From Thaumarchaeota archaeon S13 (lineage in GTDB: Archaea > Thermoproteota > Nitrososphaeria > Nitrososphaerales > Nitrosopumilaceae), in the NCBI GenBank assembly GCA_003724275.1, contig RHFA01000036.1, positions 1 through 18,825 on the forward strand: 18,825 nucleotides of DNA, written 5' to 3'. A program made the translations under genes and the position numbers. This document shows, piece after piece, positions 1 to 7,794 of this stretch (its first letter is position 1; every line of letters begins with the position of its first letter). Under the pieces are notes generated by a model. It was not told the DNA's origin, made no database searches, and saw only the letters and a program-made list of their open reading frames with translations.

Positions 1-1344
1 AACCGGGTCTGGTTCTGTGTGGTTATATATCAGAACTCTGGCTTGTGGGCACCCGTAGCATTCTATAGCAAAATGGGTGTCTTCCTCGTCGCTCTTTATT
101 GGAACAGCGCTGTCATAGAATATGCCGCCGGGCGGGCTCGTGTACTTTCTGATCAGATCCCCATTGGTTGTGTTGTAAAGGTGCAGGTATCTTGAATTGC
201 CGCCCACTAGCAACAGCTCGTCCGTGATCGCGGATAGTATAAGGCCCATATTCACCGATGCCGGGGACGGGTACATCGTGCGCAGCACTTTGGCGTCGAC
301 GGTGGTGGCGCCCATTGGCGGTGGGGGCCCGCGCTTTACGGTTATTGTCTGCGTGTCCGTTGCGGTGTTCCCGCTGTCATCCTCTGCAGTCCACGTCGCC
401 GTCACCTTGCCTAATCCAAGATAGTCCGGGAGGTTGGCGGACAGTGTCACGCGTGGATCGGCAATGTCCAAGGCGGTAGGAAATCCGAGGTTTGCGATAG
501 AGTGTTTATGAATTCTTGTTGCCGATGTTGTTTTCGCGTAGACGTCTATGTCGGATGGAGCAGTGATTGAGGGGCTCGTGGTGTCCACGACGGTTATTGT
601 CTGCTCTGCGCTAGCCGAGTTGCCAGAGAAATCCGTGGCGACCCACGTTACCGTGTTGGTTCCGACGCGCAGCCCGTCTGCCAAGACTGCCTTTATGACC
701 ACGTCTGTGTCTACCGAATCTGTCGCGGTTGCCTCGCCATGCTGCGGAGCCAGATCCATCTTAGGGGCGGTAGCCTCTACCGTCACGTCGGCGGGAGGGG
801 TCATGGTGGGCGCGGTTGTGTCTTTGATGACGTTGGCCGTGGTGGCTCCGGCCTTGTTGCCAGCCGGATCCGAGGCGGAGCAATTGACACGCACGACGGC
901 ATCGTTGTGTAGTGCGGGTTCTCCGCACACCACGGTTGCATCCTGGGACGTCACTAGCGTGGGCGGGGGCGGAACCGGGACGGTAGATTCGACTATGGGG
1001 GGATCCGGGACGGTGATCGTCGGGAGCACGGTGTCTGCCACCACGACGGCCTGCCAGTCGGACACCGTCGCGCCGGAGGCGGTTGCGATCCACGTGACGA
1101 TCGTTGTCCCCTTGGGGAGCACGGCGGTGTCGACTATGCTGCTAGTCACAAGAGTGCCGGGCGGGTCGACCATGGCCGTGCCGCAGTCGGCGTTGGCCCA
1201 CGTGGTGAGTGGGTCCTTGAGCTCAACTAGGCAGTCGGGCGGCGCCGTCACAGTCAGCGCCATGGCGTCGGAGCCTAGCGGCGCTGCCGCCAGCGCCGCC
1301 GCTAGGGTGACGGCTGCCACGGCGACCAGCGGAACCGCAACCAT
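1..1344 (-). CDS. Secreted HYR-repeat / beta-propeller surface protein (partial, runs off left edge)
   Basis: An uninterrupted reading frame of 448 codons runs from an ATG at 1344 to the window edge, so the C-terminus is missing. Residues 1-28 form an Ala/Val-rich signal peptide. Residues 28-337 hold about four Ig-like repeats of the HYR type, with the family signatures TVTAPPD, DTTAPTMTPPADVTVEAT, G.NTVTWVATDFSGN and Q.ITVVDTT. The second repeat carries two extra cysteines (VVCGEP, VNCSAS). From about residue 350 the sequence changes to a propeller-like stretch (LRTMYPSP, ELLLVGGNSRYLHLYN, GDLIRKY), as in its upstream neighbour. The start lies two bases after the stop of that neighbour (TAA-GC-ATG), so the two are almost certainly cotranscribed. 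HYR domains are extracellular adhesion modules; a cell-surface or sponge-contact role is inference. Confidence 0.85.
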   Translation of the reverse strand, partial: MVAVPLVAVAAVTLAAALAAAPLGSDAMALTVTAPPDCLVELKDPLTTWANADCGTAMVDPPGTLVTSSIVDTAVLPKGTTIVTWIATASGATVSDWQAVVVADTVLPTITVPDPPIVESTVPVPPPPTLVTSQDATVVCGEPALHNDAVVRVNCSASDPAGNKAGATTANVIKDTTAPTMTPPADVTVEATAPKMDLAPQHGEATATDSVDTDVVIKAVLADGLRVGTNTVTWVATDFSGNSASAEQTITVVDTTSPSITAPSDIDVYAKTTSATRIHKHSIANLGFPTALDIADPRVTLSANLPDYLGLGKVTATWTAEDDSGNTATDTQTITVKRGPPPPMGATTVDAKVLRTMYPSPASVNMGLILSAITDELLLVGGNSRYLHLYNTTNGDLIRKYTSPPGGIFYDSAVPIKSDEEDTHFAIECYGCPQARVLIYNHTEPDPV

Positions 1345-1346
1345 GC

Positions 1347-4106
1347 TTAGCTCGTACCCCCTTGCCTCGCATAGAAGCCAATGTCGCCTATGCTTTCCAC
1401 GGCGGAGCTTGCGCTCCCGGCCGCGGACCCAATGTACTCGATGGTGACGGTCTTGCCCGCCACGGTGGCAGACACTATGGTGAGGCCGTTGCTTAGCTTA
1501 TAGTCGTCAATGTCGACCTCAAAGGGATCGATCTCGATGTCGTACGTGAGCGTTACCGTGCCGTCCCCAAACGCCGTAGAGGCAAGCGTCGGCGCGAACA
1601 GCTGCGGGGCGGGGGGCGAGGCGCCCGCTGCGCCGGACGCCCCGGAGGCACCTGACGCGCCCGAGGCGGGCGACGGCCTTATCCCTGTTATGCTGGGCAG
1701 GTCGAGCACGTGGACGCGCGTTGCAGAGTTGGAGTGCTCGGAGGCCGCCAGGAGCGTGCCGCCAAGCGGCTCTAGCGCAAACCCAAAGTGGGTCGACGAG
1801 GAGGAGGGGTTGTGGAACGAGCCTGCGAACTTGCGATCCGCTGCGTCGTACGCCGTGATCCTGCCTCCCTCGATGGCGTGCCTGTCGCCTGCGTACAGCA
1901 GCCCGTTAGCGACCGCCAGCCTGCTCCCAAAGTCCCTCGAGCAGCACGCGTCAGGATCCACCGTTCCCAAGAGCGAACCGTCCAGGCCATAGTGGTGCAC
2001 CTTTCCGTCCCACGCGGCGCCCGACCGGATGTACGACTCCCCGACAAACACGCCACCCTCGCCGTCCGGCACGATAGCCTCGTAGGCATACCTCGTGTCG
2101 GTCGTGCCGGGCATGGGGGTTGCCGTCCACGTCGGCGTGGTGGATCCGACCTTGAACGCGTACACCGCGCCATTCTTGTCGTTGTCTTCGCGCGAGCCCA
2201 CGTACACGTACTCGCCCGTGGTGTCCTCAAAGGCAGCCAGCCTCTTGCCGAACTGATCCCCGTCGTCCGGATCCGGGTTCTCCAGCGTCCACAAGAGCTC
2301 GCCGTCGGAGACGCGGTAGATGTACACCCTGCCCACGTCGGACACGCCCGATGCGTCGTGCTTGTGAGCCGCCACGGCGAGCTTGTCGCCGAGCGAGGCG
2401 GTGAACGCGCCAAACGAGTCTCCTGTGCCGCCGCCGGGTGACGTGGTCGATGGGTTGGCGATCGTGCGTACGTGCGCCCCCGTGGTGGGGTTGAACACCT
2501 GTACACTGCCCGCGAACCTCCCGTACTCGTCGTAGCCGCGCGCGCCCACGACGACCAGCCCGCCGTCTACTGCGGCGATCGAGCCTCCAAAGTACTGGTT
2601 TGCGCGCTGCTCCGTGGTGTCGTAGTGGAGCGTCCGGTCTAGCGCGCCGTCAGCCACGCCGTAGACGTGAACCGCCCCCGCCCTGGCCATGCCGTCCTTT
2701 GCGTGGAGGGTGTTGCTGACCAGCAGGAGGTCTCCGGAGCGGGTGAGCTTGTGACCAAACCCGTGGGCCCAGGACTCGGACGGCGAGGGGGGCTGGATCG
2801 TGCGCAGGATGCGGCTGGGGACGACGGTGATGTCCTGCGTTGCCGAGGACGAGACGCCCCTGCTGTCGGCTGCGGACCACGTCACAGTCGTGGCTCCCAG
2901 CGGCAGCGTGGAGGGCGCGTCTCCGGTGGGCGTGATGACGCCGTCGACGAGGTCGACGGCCGTGGCGGCTCCTATGTCAACGGATGAGAGTGCCACGGGT
3001 GCGGCCGAGTCGATTAGGACGTCCGCCGGCGCGGTGACCTCTGGAGGCGTCGTATCAACTATGGTCACCACCTGCGTCTTCCAGCTGGCGTTTTGGCTAC
3101 TGTCAGTCGCGATCCACAGGACGCGGCTAGTCCCAAGCCCGAGTGGGCCAGTCATGTCGTTTTTTATTTTTGGGTTTGGATCCACACTGTCAGTCGCAGT
3201 TGCGACCCCGAGGTCGGAGGGCGCAGGCGTGGTGGTCGCGCCTGTCGCCTCTATGATGCGCGCTGCCGGAACGGTCAGTGTGGGCCGGGTTGCGTCTACA
3301 AGCCGCACCTTCTGCGTGGCGAGTACGTAGTTTCCTGCGCCGTCGGTCGCGTTCCATATTACCTTTGTCACGCCCACGGGGAACTCATCCGGGGCGTTAT
3401 TTGTTATTGTGGGGATTGCAGTGACCGCGTCGGTCGCGGAGGCCTCTCCAAACTGGTCGGTTCCCAGCGACGTAAGGCTGGACGTGGCCTTGGCGACATA
3501 TGGCGCAGGAATCGTCAATTTCGGGGCTATCGAATCGACAATGTTCACGCCGCAGGCCCTCCTAGATACCGAATTGTCATAAGTGTCCACGGCCGTCCAC
3601 GTTAGGCCCGTAATCCCAAGCGGAAATCCTGCCGGCGGCGCGTTGCTGGTTAGGGATTTAATGCCGGATAGATCTGTGGCTGTTGGGGCGTAGTCGCTCT
3701 TGGCCAGCTGGGTTAGAGTCCCTGTGGCTTCAAATGTCTTGCATGACCACAAGTCGGACGTTATCTGCGGCGGGGTTGTATCCTGCATCGTGACCGTTTG
3801 CGTGTCTACTGCCACCTCGCCGCCGCCTCTGGCCGTCCACGTGATGGTTGTGCTCCCCATGGGAAACGCCGATGGGGCGTTGTTGGTGATCACCACGGGA
3901 TCCGTCCCGTTGATCGTGTATGTTGCCCAGCCATAATGAGAACTCGTCATCGGGGTTTGTGTGCGATAGGCCTCAAACGTCTTGTCTGGAGGGGCCGTGA
4001 TCGCGAGCGCCACGGCGTGGGCATCAAGAGCATATGAGGCAACCCCGACTGTGACCATGGTTATGGCCACGGCCATGACCACAGTGGCGCCTGCGATCCA
4101 GGTCAT
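1347..4106 (-). CDS. Secreted HYR-repeat / beta-propeller surface protein
   Basis: A 919-residue protein if started at the ATG at 4106. An N-terminal hydrophobic segment (residues 1-33) looks like a signal peptide or anchor. Five HYR/Ig-like repeats follow at about 36-109, 110-193, 194-272, 273-352 and 353-430, each with a DTTPP-like linker and a (F/L)P.G.T.(V/I).W core. Residues 434 to about 790 form FG-GAP/WD-like propeller repeats, e.g. FGHKLTRSGDLLLVSN, FGGSIAAVDGGLVVVGARG, FGSRLAVANGLLYAGD, FGFALEPLGGTLLAASEHS. A GASGASGASGAAGAS linker then leads to a final Ig-like domain (DGTVTLTYDIEID). A TATA-like element at 4179-4187 would place transcription near an in-frame TTG at 4154, so a leaderless start 16 codons upstream is possible. 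No sortase or transmembrane C-terminal anchor is visible. The exact ligand is unknown. Confidence 0.85.
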   Translation of the reverse strand: MTWIAGATVVMAVAITMVTVGVASYALDAHAVALAITAPPDKTFEAYRTQTPMTSSHYGWATYTINGTDPVVITNNAPSAFPMGSTTITWTARGGGEVAVDTQTVTMQDTTPPQITSDLWSCKTFEATGTLTQLAKSDYAPTATDLSGIKSLTSNAPPAGFPLGITGLTWTAVDTYDNSVSRRACGVNIVDSIAPKLTIPAPYVAKATSSLTSLGTDQFGEASATDAVTAIPTITNNAPDEFPVGVTKVIWNATDGAGNYVLATQKVRLVDATRPTLTVPAARIIEATGATTTPAPSDLGVATATDSVDPNPKIKNDMTGPLGLGTSRVLWIATDSSQNASWKTQVVTIVDTTPPEVTAPADVLIDSAAPVALSSVDIGAATAVDLVDGVITPTGDAPSTLPLGATTVTWSAADSRGVSSSATQDITVVPSRILRTIQPPSPSESWAHGFGHKLTRSGDLLLVSNTLHAKDGMARAGAVHVYGVADGALDRTLHYDTTEQRANQYFGGSIAAVDGGLVVVGARGYDEYGRFAGSVQVFNPTTGAHVRTIANPSTTSPGGGTGDSFGAFTASLGDKLAVAAHKHDASGVSDVGRVYIYRVSDGELLWTLENPDPDDGDQFGKRLAAFEDTTGEYVYVGSREDNDKNGAVYAFKVGSTTPTWTATPMPGTTDTRYAYEAIVPDGEGGVFVGESYIRSGAAWDGKVHHYGLDGSLLGTVDPDACCSRDFGSRLAVANGLLYAGDRHAIEGGRITAYDAADRKFAGSFHNPSSSSTHFGFALEPLGGTLLAASEHSNSATRVHVLDLPSITGIRPSPASGASGASGASGAAGASPPAPQLFAPTLASTAFGDGTVTLTYDIEIDPFEVDIDDYKLSNGLTIVSATVAGKTVTIEYIGSAAGSASSAVESIGDIGFYARQGGTS

Positions 4107-4178
4107 TGCGCGCCCGCCAGGCGGTTCTTCTGGTCTGCAATACCCGCTTGCCAACAGGCAGACGCGCCCGAGCGCGGT

Positions 4179-4187
4179 GTTAATAAG
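4179..4187 (-). promoter_or_regulatory. TATA-like promoter element for the HYR-protein pair
   Basis: The minus strand reads CTTATTAAC in an otherwise GC-rich stretch. It lies about 29 bases before an in-frame TTG (4154) and about 77 before the ATG at 4106, so it could drive a leaderless TTG-started message or one with a leader of about 50 bases. Confidence 0.5.
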
Positions 4188-4282
4188 TCTTCGCGGGGGC
4201 TCCGGCTGCCTGCGCCGCCGTGCCGGCATTGCGCGAGGCTCTGGGGGCTGGGTTGGGCGCGCCGCCGCGCCGGGCGCTACCA

Positions 4283-5330
4283 CTACGGGCACGCCGCGCT
4301 GTAGATTTCGGCCTTTCTTGCCATCTCGAGAGCCACGAGGTCCAGCCTGCGCGACGCGACGGCCCCGTCAGATATCCTCTTGAGCGCCCCGATGACGTAC
4401 CCGGCGGTGACGGCGCGCCGCTCATACTCGTTCTCCTCCATCCACCCCTTTTGCGCCCGCCGAGGGGAGGCCTGGCCGCGAGTGGGTGTTGCCCATACCC
4501 GTTCTCCTCCATCCACCCCTTTTGCGCCTTTACGCGCACCTCCAGCGGCAGCGACTGCACGTCGTCGCCGCGCGTGAACTTACGGCGCATCTCCGGCGGT
4601 ACCGGGTTTGCCACGACGTGCCTGCGCCACTCCATGAACCCCATAGACTTGCCGGACGAGTTTATCTTGACCGTGATCACGGCGCGCGCCGTGGTCTCGC
4701 GCGTCGAGTACGCCCTGTCGTCCGGCACGTGCGTGCCGAGCCCAAGCGCCTCACCCTCCACGGCGGCCTCAGCGAGCGGCAAGAACGACGGCGTGTTGCC
4801 GGCGTTCTCGCCGGCGGCGGCAATGGTGACGATCGCGATGCGGTTGCCCGAGCCGAGTACGACGGCGATGAACACTTTGCAGTGCCGCCTCTTGTGGATC
4901 CTGCCCTCGTGCGCTATGTACCGGTGCTCGTCGGCGGCGTGCGCCGCAGGGCCTGTGCCGCCGGACACTATGGCGTCTGCCTGCGCCACACGCCCAACGA
5001 CGCGCGTCGTGCGAATCTCGCCGCGAGCCGCAGCGCCGCAGCGACTGTGCCTGCACCGCGCGATGACCTCCGGGACGCCGCTCCGCCCCCACCAACACGC
5101 TAGACTCGCTCACGCGCAGGATGCCGTCGACCTCGATCCTCACGCGCTGGTTCTCCTGCCCAGCCGCGGCGCGGTTCTAGTGCACAGTCCGCCGGGGAAT
5201 CCTGTCCGGGTACCTCTCGTGCTCCAGGTACGCTATGTGTGTGATGCCCTCGCCACGGCGAGCTCCGCCACAAGCGCGTCGCTGATCTTGAACTGCCTGT
5301 CGCGCTTGCCGCTGTTCATGCGCGGCGGCC
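4283..5330 (-). pseudogene. Decayed IS5-like DDE transposase
   Basis: No single frame is complete, but pieces in several minus-strand frames resemble an archaeal IS5-group transposase. In order they are: MNSGKRDRQFKISDAL (start near 5319), RIEVDGILRVSESSV (near 5140), then a longer piece at about 4930-4500 with CKVFIAVVLGSGNRIAIVTI, AAGENAGNTPSFLPL, DDRAYSTRE (the second catalytic Asp region), VITVKINSSGKSMG and QKGWMEENGYG. A last piece at 4457-4283 reads QKGWMEENEYERRAV followed by GYVIGALKRISDG and ends SAACP-stop at 4283. The two QKGWMEEN copies come from a 35-bp direct repeat, which breaks the frame. No clean terminal inverted repeats were found. The assignment rests on motif memory; family-level placement (IS5 versus related IS4-type) is uncertain. 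Confidence 0.6.
4423..4528. repeat. 35-bp direct repeat inside the transposase remnant
   Basis: Positions 4423-4457 and 4494-4528 match at 34 of 35 bases (single C/T difference), with a 71-base offset and a 36-base spacer. Since 71 is not a multiple of three, the event shifts the transposase frame between the two copies. On the minus strand both copies encode QKGWMEEN. Confidence 0.85.
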
Positions 5331-5619
5331 CGGCCGCCTCCCCCGCATGGTTCACGAGGACTGCCGTGGCGGCGCCCCGCAGAAGCGCCGCTATCCTGGA
5401 CACCCTTCGCCTCTCCCTCACGTCGGCGCTGGCGCGCGCCACAGGCACCCGCGGAGCCACTGAACAATTCGTGTTTCGATTGGAATGTGCGGATCTTTTG
5501 GTCGGGGTTTTTGGATCCGCGCCGGCGGGGGCCTGCCACACCGCACTGTGGGCAAAAAACGGCCAAATCTGCCAAAAGCCGTGCCTATTCACGCCACGGA
5601 TCCCGGATCCGGCAAATCG
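5331..5619. other. Unassigned stretch between IS remnant and small Cys-rich gene
   Basis: No convincing gene was seen. Minus-strand frames are open in places but show no recognisable motif and may be the eroded 5' part of the insertion element. A short palindrome, GGATCCCGGATCC-like, lies at about 5598-5610. Confidence 0.4.
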
Positions 5620-5626
5620 TTATATC
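5620..5626 (+). promoter_or_regulatory. TATA box for the 54-residue Cys-rich protein
   Basis: TTATATC sits with its centre 28 bases before the ATG at 5651, the spacing expected for an archaeal leaderless message. Confidence 0.6.
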
Positions 5627-5650
5627 GCGCCGCGCCAGGCCGCGCCGCCG

Positions 5651-5815
5651 ATGGCCTGCTTTTGCGGGTGCGCCGAGCACGTGAGGGACGCCAATGGCTT
5701 TAAGATCGGCTGCGTGTCCTGCGGCCACGGCCCACAAAACCACGAGGACGGGTTCCGCGAGGCCTCGAGGTCCAACGAGGCCGGCAGCCAAAAGCGCGAC
5801 ACGGACTTTGGCTAG
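5651..5815 (+). CDS. Small Cys-rich putative zinc-binding protein
   Basis: A 54-residue protein. The N-terminal half has four clustered cysteines, C3-x-C5 (FCGC), and C21-x2-C24 (CVSCGHG), the layout of a small zinc ribbon, with a histidine in each half (EHVRD, GHG). The C-terminal half is charged and polar (EDGFREASRSNEAG, KRDTDFG) and looks disordered. A TATA box at 5620-5626 places the transcript start at or near the ATG, which supports this start over the longer upstream frame; that longer frame is a shadow of the transposase remnant. No membrane segment or known family was recognised. The four-Cys arrangement suggests a nucleic-acid or protein-binding knuckle, but this is inference. The next gene follows 159 bases downstream on the same strand. 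Confidence 0.65.
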   Translation: MACFCGCAEHVRDANGFKIGCVSCGHGPQNHEDGFREASRSNEAGSQKRDTDFG

Positions 5816-5890
5816 GGGCCGGCCGGGGGCTCGGGGGGCGGGCTCAGAACTCAAGATCCAGCTCACCGCTCGCCAGGATGCGCTCATCAC

Positions 5891-5931
5891 GGCCCGCGGC
5901 GCCCCCACAGGGGCGCCCCGCCGCGCGGGCC
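5891..5931. repeat. GC-rich inverted repeat (long hairpin)
   Basis: Inner arms GGCGCCCC (5898-5905) and GGGGCGCC (5910-5917) are perfect complements around a 4-base loop. Outer arms GGCCCGC (5891-5897) and GCGGGCC (5925-5931) also pair, with a 7-base bulge on the right side. It lies between two small plus-strand genes and is not followed by a T-run on either exit side of the plus strand, so it is not a classical terminator for the upstream gene. Confidence 0.7.
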
Positions 5932-5942
5932 CCTGAAAAACC

Positions 5943-5950
5943 TTGATAAA
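5943..5950 (+). promoter_or_regulatory. TATA box for the 138-residue hypothetical protein
   Basis: TTGATAAA is centred about 28 bases before the ATG at 5975, in line with the leaderless spacing of other genes here. Confidence 0.6.
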
Positions 5951-5974
5951 CGGCATGGGGCGCGGCGCGGGCCG

Positions 5975-6391
5975 ATGGTCGAGGTGGACGCGTCGGCGTC
6001 GCTGGACAGCTTCCGGCGCTTCGTCATGGCGAGCACGTGCGAGTCCTTTGCGCCTCAGAGCTACCTCGACGACTCGGAGATATTCCCCGAGCGCTCCGAG
6101 GAGCCCGGCGTGATATACGTCGAGGCCGCCGACAAGGTGACGCTCAAGGAGATGCGCGGGATCACCTTTGTCAACGCGCGCGACGTGCTAGGCGTCATAT
6201 ACAACTCAAAGAGCGGCAACACTTCGCTCAAGTGGAGGCAGCAGGGCAAGTTCAGCGGCAAGGTCACCGGCACGGCGTCTGACCACACCATAGTCAACAT
6301 GGCGCAGGCCGGCGTCGTGAGCCTCAAGTGGGTCGAGGACTATGCCGACCAAAAGCGCGGGAGCAACCCGGGGAACCCGGTAGACGTGTAG
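5975..6391 (+). CDS. Conserved-looking hypothetical protein, upstream of pelA
   Basis: A 138-residue soluble protein with no signal peptide or membrane segment. Its middle, from about residue 47, is rich in short beta-like segments (GVIYVEAADKVTLKEM, ITFVNARDVLGVIYN, TSLKWRQQGKFSGKVTG, HTIVNMAQAGVVSLKWVEDY), suggesting a small alpha/beta or beta-sandwich fold. The tail (KRGSNPGNPVDV) is probably flexible. The ATG at 5975 is preferred because a TATA-like box is 28 bases upstream; an internal ATG at 6026 is the alternative. pelA begins 18 bases after the stop and lacks its own clear TATA box, so the two are likely cotranscribed. I do not recognise the family. The reading frame uses the same codon style as its neighbours and seems intact. 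Confidence 0.75.
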   Translation: MVEVDASASLDSFRRFVMASTCESFAPQSYLDDSEIFPERSEEPGVIYVEAADKVTLKEMRGITFVNARDVLGVIYNSKSGNTSLKWRQQGKFSGKVTGTASDHTIVNMAQAGVVSLKWVEDYADQKRGSNPGNPVDV

Positions 6392-6409
6392 GGAGATGCT
6401 GGTGTCCCC

Positions 6410-7447
6410 ATGAGATCCTCTCGCAGGGCCGACGGCGCTGCTCACGTCATGCCCGAAGAGGCCGACGATCTCCTTGCGCTGCGCAGGGCCATCGCCTGCG
6501 GTGACCTCGTCACGGCTAGCACGACTCGCGCGATACGCGCCGAGCGCGAGCATGCGCGGCCCGACAGGGGCGAGCGCGTGCGCATGCACGTCACGATCCG
6601 CGTTGAGCGCGTCGTGCTTGACAGCGTCCTAGACCGCCTGCGCATCTCTGGCCCGATAACGGCGTCAAGCCACGAGTCAGTCAGCCACGGCTCGCACCAC
6701 TCTGTCACCATAACGCCTGGCGAGCGCATAACGGTCGCAAAGAGGTCGTGGGCGCCTCTGGAGAGGCGCCTCTTGCGCCCCTCGCGCGCGGCTCGCGCGT
6801 TTGTGCTTGTTGCGGTCGACACGCGCGAGTGCGGCGTCGCGCGCCTCTCTGGCACGCGACTGCACGCGCTGCCAAACATCTACTCCGGGATAGGCGGCAA
6901 GCGCTACCGCACGAGCCACGACGCGACTGCCTACCGTGCGAGCGTAAAGACTGCCGTCTCTTCGTGCATTTCGGCAGGCGACGGCCTGGCGATCTTTGGC
7001 CCAGGCGAGGAAAAGCGGCGCACGTGCGCGACCCTCTCGGCGATAGAGGGAGCCGAACCGACAGTCGTCGAGGGGATCGACTCGGGCGGTGAGGACGGGA
7101 TACACGTGTTCACGAGGTCAGAGGCGATGCGAAAGATAATGTCCGAGACAAAGCTCGCGCGCGTCCTCGGCATAGTCGAGGAGGCCATGCGCCGCGCCGG
7201 CATGCGGTCGCGCCTATACGCGATGGGCCACGCCGAGGTCGCGCGCGCAGTTGCCGCGCGTGCGGCCTCTGACATTGTCTTCTCTGACCGCCTGCTAGCA
7301 GACGCCGGCGAGGAGGCAGCCGTCGAGCTCCTCAACGGCGCCGAGGCCGGCGGGGCCGCGGTCCACGCCGTCGACACGAGCACGGACGCGGGCCTGCGCG
7401 TCTCGGGCCTAGGCGGCATCATCGCGCTGCTGCGCTTTGCGCCCTGA
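6410..7447 (+). CDS. pelA: Pelota (aPelota/Dom34), ribosome rescue factor
   Basis: A 345-residue protein. Archaeal Pelota resembles eRF1 without the GGQ loop; it binds stalled ribosomes and, with aEF1A and ABCE1, splits them. The N-terminal Sm-like domain is clear (MPEEADDLLALRRAIACGDL from residue 14, then TIRVERVVLDSVLDRLRISG). The central RNase-like domain (about 125-228) includes FVLVAVDTREC and the hallmark CISAGDGLAIFGPGEEKRR. The C-terminal domain includes RLYAMGHAEVARAVAARAAS followed by DIVFSDRLL, as in eRF1-like L7Ae-fold domains. The length fits the family (about 340-360). The start has 13 residues before the usual N-terminus, and MPEEADD could be the start instead. Its last 39 bases overlap the 3' end of cutA on the opposite strand. 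It probably shares a transcript with the 138-residue gene upstream. Confidence 0.9.
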   Translation: MRSSRRADGAAHVMPEEADDLLALRRAIACGDLVTASTTRAIRAEREHARPDRGERVRMHVTIRVERVVLDSVLDRLRISGPITASSHESVSHGSHHSVTITPGERITVAKRSWAPLERRLLRPSRAARAFVLVAVDTRECGVARLSGTRLHALPNIYSGIGGKRYRTSHDATAYRASVKTAVSSCISAGDGLAIFGPGEEKRRTCATLSAIEGAEPTVVEGIDSGGEDGIHVFTRSEAMRKIMSETKLARVLGIVEEAMRRAGMRSRLYAMGHAEVARAVAARAASDIVFSDRLLADAGEEAAVELLNGAEAGGAAVHAVDTSTDAGLRVSGLGGIIALLRFAP

Positions 7448-7750
7448 GACGCAGGCGGCGACCCACTCGAGGTAGGCGGCCGCCGATCCGGCCTCGAGCG
7501 TGATGGCCTCTGGCGTGTCGTACGGGTGGCCCGCGAGGACCGCCTCGCGCAGGGCGCCGGCCCGCGCGGCCGTCGTCTTGAAGAGGGCCATGACCTCGCC
7601 GTCCTCGCGCATGGCCCCCTCCCACTCGTATATCGAGGTCACCGGCACCATGCTCGCGCACGCGGCCAGGCGAGCGCCCACGAGCCTCCGCGCCTCCGAG
7701 CGGGCCGTGGCCGCGTCGGCGTAGGTCGTCGCCACTAGTGCGAGGCTCAT
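7409..7750 (-). CDS. cutA: CutA1-family protein
   Basis: A 113-residue protein matching the small trimeric ferredoxin-like CutA1 family, historically linked to divalent-cation tolerance, though the cellular role is unsettled. Family features include the first strand SLALVATTYAD, helix ARRLVGARLAACASM, the conserved SIYEWEG in the second strand, EVMALFKTTAARAGALREAV, the loop HPYDTPEAITLEAG and the C-terminal YLEWV. A TTG two codons upstream (7756) is an alternative start, but the ATG at 7750 fits the family N-terminus. The start codon faces that of the protease gene, with 44 bases between them. The 3' end overlaps pelA by 39 bases in convergent orientation, so antisense pairing of the two messages is possible. 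Confidence 0.9.
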   Translation of the reverse strand: MSLALVATTYADAATARSEARRLVGARLAACASMVPVTSIYEWEGAMREDGEVMALFKTTAARAGALREAVLAGHPYDTPEAITLEAGSAAAYLEWVAACVSGRKAQQRDDAA

Positions 7751-7757
7751 GGGCAAG

Positions 7758-7782
7758 GTATAAACCCTGGCCCCTAAAAAAC
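7758..7782. promoter_or_regulatory. Overlapping divergent promoters, cutA and site-2 protease
   Basis: Plus-strand TATAAA (within 7758-7766) is about 33 bases before the protease ATG at 7795. On the minus strand, GTTTTTTAG (7774-7782) is centred 28 bases before the cutA ATG at 7750. The two boxes lie within 25 bases, so initiation in one direction could hinder the other. Confidence 0.5.
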
Positions 7783-7794
7783 GTGCGCGTCGTC

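Noticed and set aside
548..1447. A 299-codon plus-strand open frame
   Set aside because: It is the antisense shadow of the HYR-protein genes, which have a signal peptide and clear repeats on the minus strand.
4220..5815. A 531-codon plus-strand open frame
   Set aside because: It is opposite the transposase remnant and its sequence is Arg/Pro/Ala-rich without domain features; only the last 54 codons, from 5651, have a promoter and a plausible motif.
5840..5884. A minus-strand segment that reads DERILASGELDLEF-stop and looks like a protein C-terminus
   Set aside because: No start codon, promoter or upstream conserved sequence could be tied to it; the frame upstream crosses the GC hairpin. It may be a gene remnant but is too short to support.
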